Of a stretch of 5,138 nt of DNA, positions 1 through 3,611 are shown in pieces; the stretch's first letter is position 1, and every line of letters begins with the position of its first letter. Origin of the DNA: Bacillota bacterium. GTDB lineage: Bacteria > Armatimonadota > Hebobacteria > Hebobacterales > Hebobacteraceae. A program made the translations under genes and the position numbers. Where the stretch lies: positions 1-5,138 of the forward strand of contig JAUVSA010000164.1 of the NCBI GenBank assembly GCA_030597345.1, read 5' to 3'. The notes under the pieces are model-generated. The model searched no databases. It was not told the origin of the DNA and was given only the letters and a program-made list of their open reading frames with translations.

Positions 1-565
1 CGGGGAGGGTGTACTTCCAGTCTCTTCCGACGGGGAAGATGCCGTTGAAGACGAGGCCGACGTTGGGGAGGTTGGCCTGGCGCACGACCTCGAGGGAGTA
101 GTGGGGGTCAGTGAAGTCGCTGTGCATTTCGATGGAGACCCAGGTGGCGTGCCCGGCGTGCTCGCCGAGCTGGCGGAGGCAGTCGGCGACGTTGGCGACC
201 ACGGCGGGGCGCTGGCTCTCATCATCGGGGAGCAGGTCGCCGAGGACGCGGACATGGTCGCAGCCGAACTGGTGAGCCATGTCAATGACGCGCTTGACGC
301 ATTTCACGGATTCGGCTCGTTCGGCGGCGTCGGGGGAGTGGAAGGTCTCGCAACTGGTGAAGGAGCCGAATCTGAGGCCGGCGGCGTCAAGCTTGCCCTT
401 GACCTCGGCGAAGCGCTCGGCGGGGGTATCCCACTCCAGGCCGTGAGGCTGCTGGAAGTCCATGAGGAACTCAATGTAGGGATAGCCGGTCTTCTGGCAC
501 ATGTCGATAAGGTGATCGACGTCCCATTTCTGAGCTACTTCATAGGTGTTAAGGGTCCATTTCAT
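1..565 (-). CDS. Sugar phosphate isomerase/epimerase family protein (xylose isomerase-like TIM barrel), partial
   Basis: Only the first 188 codons are inside the window; the 3' part lies beyond the left edge. The protein begins MKWTLNTYEVAQKWDVDHLI and has the alternating strand/helix pattern of the xylose isomerase-like TIM barrel (AP endonuclease 2 fold): 'GYPYIEFL' (residues 27-34) as an early beta strand, 'AAGLRFGSFTS' (61-71), 'ARQFGCDHVRVLGD'-like strand/helix at 96-110, and 'WVSIEMHSD' (142-150). In that last motif Glu146 sits where family members carry a metal-ligand glutamate. 'LPNVGLVFNG' (166-175) matches the next strand. Family members interconvert or rearrange sugars and related polyols in the cytoplasm; the substrate cannot be told from sequence. 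No signal peptide is seen. The start is supported by AGGAGG six bases upstream. The gene is divergent from the sulfatase gene at 924, suggesting shared control. Family assignment is confident; the reaction is unknown. Confidence 0.85.
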   Translation of the reverse strand, partial: MKWTLNTYEVAQKWDVDHLIDMCQKTGYPYIEFLMDFQQPHGLEWDTPAERFAEVKGKLDAAGLRFGSFTSCETFHSPDAAERAESVKCVKRVIDMAHQFGCDHVRVLGDLLPDDESQRPAVVANVADCLRQLGEHAGHATWVSIEMHSDFTDPHYSLEVVRQANLPNVGLVFNGIFPVGRDWKYTLP

Positions 566-571
566 GCTTGG

Positions 572-577
572 CCTCCT
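572..577 (-). promoter_or_regulatory. Shine-Dalgarno site of the isomerase/epimerase gene
   Basis: On the minus strand AGGAGG is followed by six bases (ccaagc) and then the ATG at 565-563. This near-perfect anti-16S match fixes the start codon and shows that the organism uses canonical Shine-Dalgarno initiation. Confidence 0.8.
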
Positions 578-762
578 GGATTGACTCCGGGCGAGTTTCG
601 CTGTGATCGCCGCGGCCTCCTCTTGGGGTGGGGCCGGTGAGATGGGGCGGCGCGGGGGGAGAACAGGGAGAAGCGGCGCGGGCGAGGAACGGGAGGAGGC
701 GCTGACGCTGGGGAAGGCGGAGGAGCGATGGCGGAGATTCGTTCCGGGACTGATGCTACTGT

Positions 763-785
763 GCGAAGTGGCTTCGCTACGTAGC
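763..785. repeat. Paired small dyads: 6-bp stem plus 10-bp palindrome
   Basis: GCGAAG (763-768) and CTTCGC (772-777) form a perfect 6-bp inverted repeat around the loop TGG. It overlaps a perfect 10-bp palindrome GCTACGTAGC at 776-785. The two dyads share bases 776-777, so as single-stranded structures they compete. They could be an operator or the edge of a dispersed repeat; nothing decides between these. Confidence 0.5.
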
Positions 786-792
786 AGGAGAG

Positions 793-862
793 TCCCGAGA
801 CACCGGACGGGGGTCGAGGTCCAGGTTGCGGTTTCGGGAGCAAGCTCCCGAAACACCGGACG
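793..862. repeat. Direct repeat pair upstream of the sulfatase gene
   Basis: A 17-bp word TCCCGAGACACCGGACG at 793-809 recurs as TCCCGAAACACCGGACG at 846-862, with one mismatch and a period of 53 bp. A weaker third relative, AGTCCC followed by AGATGAG and CACCGG, lies at 890-908. The second copy forms the right arm of the hairpin at 831-854. Repeats this close to the sulfatase start (924) could bind a regulator, or they could be part of an interspersed repeat family. Confidence 0.6.
831..854. repeat. Perfect hairpin-forming inverted repeat
   Basis: GTTTCGGGAG (831-840) and CTCCCGAAAC (845-854) are perfect complements around the four-base loop CAAG; C and G inside the loop could extend the pairing to 11 bp. 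No T-tract follows on either strand, so it does not look like an intrinsic terminator. It lies 69 bp before the sulfatase start codon, and so could be in its 5' leader or be an operator. Confidence 0.65.
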
Positions 863-909
863 CCAGAGCGCACGAGCCGGGGCGGGGCGAGTCCCAGATG
901 AGCACCGGG

Positions 910-915
910 AAGGAG
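910..915 (+). promoter_or_regulatory. Shine-Dalgarno site of the sulfatase gene
   Basis: AAGGAG ends eight bases before the ATG at 924-926. Spacing and sequence are canonical and support this start, which also puts the first conserved sulfatase strand (PNVVLFMTDQ) directly after a six-residue lead. Confidence 0.75.
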
Positions 916-923
916 CCTGAGGA

Positions 924-2465
924 ATGAGTGGAAGTGAGCGGCCGAACGTGGTTCTGTTCATGACGGATCAGTGGAGGGCGAAGGACACGGGGTACTGGGG
1001 GAACGGGGTCATGAAGTCGCCGCACATGGATGGGCTGGCGGAGGAGGGGGCGGGGTTCCGGGGGTGCTTCGTGCAGAACCCGGTGAGCACGCCGAGCCGG
1101 GCGTCGATGGCGTCGGGGTGGTACTGCCATGTGAACGGGCACCGGACGATGCACCGCATGCTGCGGCGGCACGAGCCGAACATGCTGCGGTACTTCAAGG
1201 AGGCCGACTATCACGTGTGGTGGGGTGGGCAGAACGACATGATCGCGGAGGAGGCGATCGCCGCTTCCTGTCATGACCGGGTGGGGGGCACCGGCGGCCG
1301 CGAGGCGTTCAACAGGAGCCCCTGGAAGGTCGGCGACCGGCTGTACCATACATTCCTGTGGGGGGAAGTGCCGGAGAACTACGGGATGTCGCTGAGCGAT
1401 GATTACGTGGCCGAGCAGGCGACGGAGTTCATCAAGCATCCGCCAGCGCAGCCGTACTTCATGCTGGTGAATCAGAGCTATCCGCACCCGCCTTACGCGG
1501 TGGCCGAGCCGTACTTCTCGATGTATGACCGGGCGGGGGTGCCGTTTCCGATCCGCCCGCCGGAGGGCTTCGCAGGCAAGCCGAAGATCCTGCCAATGAT
1601 ACACGAGCGCATGCGGATGGACGAGATCACAGAGGATGACTTGCGCGAGATCGTCGCCGTCTATTACGGCATGGTCACAAAGGTCGACCACAATCTCGGC
1701 AGTATCGTGGCGGCGTTGAGGAAGAGCGGCGCGTGGGACAACACCATCGTTGTGGCGACGTCGGATCACGGGGACTTCGTGGGCGACTACGGGCTGACGG
1801 AGAAGACTCAGAACACATTCGAGGACGTGCTGGTCAACGTGCCGTTGGCAATGCGCGTGCCCGGATGTGAGCCACTACCGGCGGTGAGCGAAGCGCTGGT
1901 CGAGATGATCGATTTGCTGCCGACGCTGGCGGAGGCCTGCGGGGTCGAGCTGGGGCACACTCACTTCGGGCGGTCGCTGCTGCCGCTGCTGCGCGGGGAG
2001 ACGACGGAGCACCGCGATTACGTTTTCAGTGAGGGCGGGGGGCTGAAGACAGAGATCCACACGCACGAGACGGCCCGGCCGAGGGAGGACATCTACTGGT
2101 CGCGGCCGGCGCTGCAATTCACGCAGCCGGAGGTCCACGGAAAAGCGGTGATGATTCGCTCGAAGGAATGGAAGTATGTGCGGCGGCTGTACGACACGGA
2201 CGAGCTATATGATCTGCGCAACGACCCGGACGAGGTGAACAACCTGGCCGAAGCTCGGCTGGCGGCCGAAGCTCGGCTGGCGATAGATGAAGCTTCGCTG
2301 GGGTCGATACGGGAGAAGCTCGGAGCGGCCATGTTGGACTGGTTCTTGGAGACCGGGGATGAGGTTCCGTGGCGGTGGGACCTGCGGGGATACGGGGAGA
2401 GTCACCCGGAGTGGTCAGAGGCGGCTGGCAGGCACGGCTTCCTCAGGGATGCGAGTCGGGAGTGA
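924..2465 (+). CDS. Sulfatase family hydrolase, Ser-type active site (formylglycine-dependent)
   Basis: The 513-residue protein belongs to the sulfatase branch of the alkaline phosphatase superfamily, whose members hydrolyse sulfate esters or, in related subfamilies, phosphonate or phosphate mono/diesters. The opening strand PNVVLFMTDQW (7-17) carries the first metal ligands, Asp15 and Gln16. The signature S-x-P-S-R lies at 55-59 (Ser55, Arg59), with SG at 64-65 in place of the usual TG. Further conserved sites are 'PHPPY' (His188), 'TSDHGD' (Asp281, His282, metal ligands) and 'LTEK' (Lys294). 'VNVPLAMRVPG' (304-314) and 'KYVRRLYDTDELYDLRNDPDEVNNL' near 417-441 are typical C-terminal family blocks. 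Length is normal for the family. No signal peptide is seen, so cytoplasmic action is likely. Ser55 would need a Ser-type maturase (anSME); none is in the window. Residues 442-460 hold a tandem duplication. The substrate is unknown; a phosphonate or phosphodiesterase-like activity is possible because the DQ motif also occurs in such relatives. Confidence 0.93.
   Translation: MSGSERPNVVLFMTDQWRAKDTGYWGNGVMKSPHMDGLAEEGAGFRGCFVQNPVSTPSRASMASGWYCHVNGHRTMHRMLRRHEPNMLRYFKEADYHVWWGGQNDMIAEEAIAASCHDRVGGTGGREAFNRSPWKVGDRLYHTFLWGEVPENYGMSLSDDYVAEQATEFIKHPPAQPYFMLVNQSYPHPPYAVAEPYFSMYDRAGVPFPIRPPEGFAGKPKILPMIHERMRMDEITEDDLREIVAVYYGMVTKVDHNLGSIVAALRKSGAWDNTIVVATSDHGDFVGDYGLTEKTQNTFEDVLVNVPLAMRVPGCEPLPAVSEALVEMIDLLPTLAEACGVELGHTHFGRSLLPLLRGETTEHRDYVFSEGGGLKTEIHTHETARPREDIYWSRPALQFTQPEVHGKAVMIRSKEWKYVRRLYDTDELYDLRNDPDEVNNLAEARLAAEARLAIDEASLGSIREKLGAAMLDWFLETGDEVPWRWDLRGYGESHPEWSEAAGRHGFLRDASRE
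2247..2282 (+). repeat. In-frame 18-bp tandem duplication inside the sulfatase gene
   Basis: GCCGAAGCTCGGCTGGCG occurs twice without a gap (2247-2264, 2265-2282), encoding AEARLA twice (residues 442-453). A degenerate third unit follows at 2283-2303 (IDEASLG), with GAAGCTTCGCTGG echoing GAAGCTCGGCTGG. Each unit carries GCCGA/TCGGC as a small dyad. The insertion falls in a loop after the conserved 'DPDEVNNL' block, where extra helix-forming residues should be tolerated. The perfect identity of the two units suggests a recent slippage event. Confidence 0.85.
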
Positions 2466-2487
2466 TAGGGAGTGACAGGGGGCGCCG

Positions 2488-2525
2488 GCACTGCTCTGCT
2501 GAAGCTACGCAGTGCGGAGCAGAGC
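2488..2525. repeat. Two overlapping, mutually exclusive dyads after the sulfatase gene
   Basis: GCACTGC (2488-2494) is complementary to GCAGTGC (2509-2515), and GCTCTGCT (2493-2500) is complementary to AGCAGAGC (2518-2525). The left arms overlap at 2493-2494 and the stems interleave, so they compete or form a pseudoknot-like pairing. The block starts 23 bases after the sulfatase stop. It could be a weak terminator for the sulfatase gene or, on the minus strand, lie behind the transporter remnant, but no T-run follows on either side. Confidence 0.5.
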
Positions 2526-2533
2526 CACCGCGT

Positions 2534-2695
2534 TCAGGCCTCCTCCTCCCCTTCTCCGCGGATGCCCTCAATGCCCTCGCGCAGGAGCCAAGGGACCATG
2601 CGCAGTGCGGCCGCGGGATCGGCCCACCACCATCCAGGGAGGGCGTTAGCGAGGAGGCCGACCAAGAGAGACTCCACCAAAGCACGCCCGGTCAT
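2534..2695 (-). pseudogene. C-terminal remnant of a cation transporter-like membrane protein
   Basis: A 53-codon minus-strand frame runs from ATG (2695-2693) to TGA (2536-2534). It reads MTGRALVESLLVGLLANALP, then GWWWADPAAAL (residues 21-31), then RMVPWLLREGIEGIRGEGEE. The GWWWADP-x-AAL block followed by MVP-x-L-x-REG closely resembles, from memory, the last transmembrane segments of CDF-like 'cation transporter' proteins, which are usually 200-300 residues long. The upstream part is missing: an in-frame TAG lies three codons before the ATG, no Shine-Dalgarno site precedes it, and other frames upstream (2696-2800) show no matching transmembrane sequence. I therefore read it as a 5'-truncated relic, possibly cut when the 2761 gene region was joined here. 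A tiny expressed membrane peptide is a less likely alternative. The family match is from recognition only. Confidence 0.6.
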
Positions 2696-2749
2696 GGAAT
2701 ACTAGCAAGGACGGAGGCGGGTGTGAGAATGACGTGGGCACCTGGAACT

Positions 2750-2753
2750 GGAG
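2750..2753 (+). promoter_or_regulatory. Probable ribosome binding site deciding the ATG at 2761
   Basis: GGAG stands seven bases before ATG 2761. An in-frame GTG at 2734 would add nine residues (the first read as Met, then GTWNWRSA) but has its nearest GGAGG (2713-2717) 16 bases away, which is too far. The ATG is preferred; the added residues would not touch either domain. Confidence 0.5.
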
Positions 2754-2760
2754 ATCCGCA

Positions 2761-3378
2761 ATGGAAGAGCAGCAATCAGCAACGCTTCTGGGCCAACTCC
2801 TGCTGGCGAGCGGGGCAGTAACCCCGGAGGAACTGCGGTCGGCGCTCCATCGCCAACAGGGGGGCGTGCTTCGCGTGGGCGAGTTTCTCATCGGCATGGG
2901 CGCGCTGGCGCCGCGGCAGTTGGAAAGGGCTCTGCAGACGCAGGCGCGGCTTCGCGGGAGTCCCGGGCAGCCGCGTCCGTTCGTGCTAGTGGTGGAGGAC
3001 GACCTGGAGGTGTGTGCGTTAATCGACGATGTGCTGACGGGGGCAGGCTACCGGGTGGGAGTGGCCCAGAACGAGGCAGAGGCGGTTGCGGCGCTGCTGG
3101 CTTCTGACGCGGTCCTCCCGTCGTTGATCGTGCTCGACCTGGGCCTGCCGAGGTACGGGGGGGTGGAGTTGCTCACGATGCTGCGGAAGAGTGAGCCGAC
3201 GCGGGAACTACCCGTGGTGGTGTTGACCGGCCACCCGGAGAAGGAATCAGCAATCCGGGAACGAGGGCTGGAGATCAGCGAGTTCCTGGCGAAGCCGGTG
3301 CCCTTGCCGCGCCTGGTGGAGGTGGTCGAGACGGCGCTGCGCGAGGCGGAAGCTGTGGTGGCCCCGGTTCCATCTTAG
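2761..3378 (+). CDS. MshEN-like module fused to a response regulator receiver domain
   Basis: From ATG 2761 the protein has 205 residues. Residues 9-32 and 38-61 are two 24-residue motifs with the MshEN spacing: LG (or VG), Leu, Gly, Leu, Ala-Leu and final Gln at matching positions (Gly11/Gly18/Leu25/Gln32 and Gly40/Gly47/Leu54/Gln61), separated by exactly five residues. In MshEN domains of type II secretion/pilus ATPases this pair binds c-di-GMP. The second motif keeps the leading Arg38; the first has Leu9 instead. A short linker (62-73) leads to a full receiver domain: 'VLVVEDD' (Asp80, Asp81 acidic pocket), 'IVLDLGLP' (Asp126 phospho-acceptor), 'VVLTGHP' (Thr156) and 'FLAKP' (Lys178). No output domain follows; the tail ends about 25 residues after the Lys block. 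Probably a soluble cytoplasmic signalling adaptor. No histidine kinase is in the window. An insertion-like element touches its stop codon. Confidence 0.9.
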   Translation: MEEQQSATLLGQLLLASGAVTPEELRSALHRQQGGVLRVGEFLIGMGALAPRQLERALQTQARLRGSPGQPRPFVLVVEDDLEVCALIDDVLTGAGYRVGVAQNEAEAVAALLASDAVLPSLIVLDLGLPRYGGVELLTMLRKSEPTRELPVVVLTGHPEKESAIRERGLEISEFLAKPVPLPRLVEVVETALREAEAVVAPVPS

Positions 3379-3501
3379 AGGCTCTATCAAGACCTCGAAG
3401 TTCTTCACTCGAGAGCTGCAAACACCCCGGAAACGGCGGGATTCTTCGCTCCGCTCAGAATGACAGCGGTGGACCAGAGTTTTGCTAGAGATTCTTAGAG
3501 G
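3373..3501. mobile_element. MITE-like element bounded by 9-bp direct repeats
   Basis: TCTTAGAGG occurs at 3373-3381 and again at 3493-3501, enclosing 111 bp. Just inside the left copy is CTCTATCAAGAC (3382-3393). Near the right end, the reverse complement of 3479-3490 is CTCTAGCAAAAC, matching at 10 of 12 positions, with two bases (AT) between it and the right direct repeat. This is the layout of a small non-autonomous transposable element with imperfect terminal inverted repeats and a 9-bp target duplication. The left copy contains the TAG stop (3376-3378) of the receiver gene. Internally, TTCTTCACTC (3401-3410) and TTCTTCGCTC (3442-3451) match at 9 of 10. It encodes nothing. A chance arrangement cannot be excluded without finding other copies. 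Confidence 0.5.
3438..3465 (-). repeat. Dispersed-repeat core of the 'CATTCTGAGCGGAGCGAAGAATC' type
   Basis: Read on the minus strand, this stretch is TGTCATTCTGAGCGG followed by AGCGAAGAATCCC. I recall nearly the same word as a short interspersed intergenic repeat in many unrelated bacterial genomes. Its ends ATTCT/AGAAT (3457-3461 and 3441-3445) are complementary. It lies in the middle of the MITE-like segment and supports the view that this gap holds a mobile or repeated element. Confidence 0.5.
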
Positions 3502-3555
3502 TGGCGGGGACGAGAGCGGCGCGGGAAGATCGACATCAGGACGGACAGAGAATGC

Positions 3556-3585
3556 GCAGCGGGCGCTCAGGAGAGCGCCCGCTGC
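3556..3585. terminator. Strong hairpin between convergent genes, probable bidirectional terminator
   Basis: GCAGCGGGCGCT (3556-3567) and AGCGCCCGCTGC (3574-3585) form a perfect 12-bp, very GC-rich stem with the loop CAGGAG. On the + strand it is followed by TTACGTTGTGTGTG, and on the - strand by GCATTCTCTGTCC. Both are only moderately T-rich. It sits 26 bases beyond the stop of the minus-strand VWA gene and about 180 bases beyond the receiver gene, where a shared terminator is expected. Confidence 0.7.
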
Positions 3586-3611
3586 TTACGTTGTGTGTGC
3601 TCCCTGTGCTG

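Larger units (their letters stand above)
566..923. other. Divergent intergenic region between isomerase/epimerase and sulfatase genes
   Basis: This 358-bp gap must hold the promoters of both divergent genes. I see no convincing -35/-10 pair on either strand. Positions about 635-735 are strongly purine-rich (G and A runs) on the + strand. Positions 763-910 hold a cluster of dyads and direct repeats listed separately. Open frames through the region give low-complexity Arg/Pro/Gly-rich peptides with no recognisable family, so I do not call a gene here. Confidence 0.6.

Noticed and set aside
831..854. Perfect hairpin as an intrinsic terminator
   Set aside because: Neither strand has a T-tract after the stem, and it lies between divergent genes where no transcript should end.
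562..920. Open frames on both strands in the divergent intergenic region (603-920 +, 562-873 -)
   Set aside because: Products are low-complexity (Arg/Gly or Pro/Arg/Ser), cross the hairpin and direct repeats, and show no family resemblance.
777..1769. A long (330-codon) minus-strand open frame opposite the sulfatase gene
   Set aside because: It is antisense to a clearly conserved sulfatase, and its product is an Arg/His/Pro/Val-rich string without domain patterns, as expected from a GC-rich shadow frame.
2734..2760. Upstream GTG start for the MshEN-REC gene
   Set aside because: The spacing to the nearest purine-rich site is too long, and the extra residues (GTWNWRSA) match no domain; ATG 2761 has GGAG at seven bases.
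2369..2821. A + strand frame bridging the sulfatase end and the receiver gene start
   Set aside because: It overlaps both real genes in another frame and its translation shows no recognisable motif.
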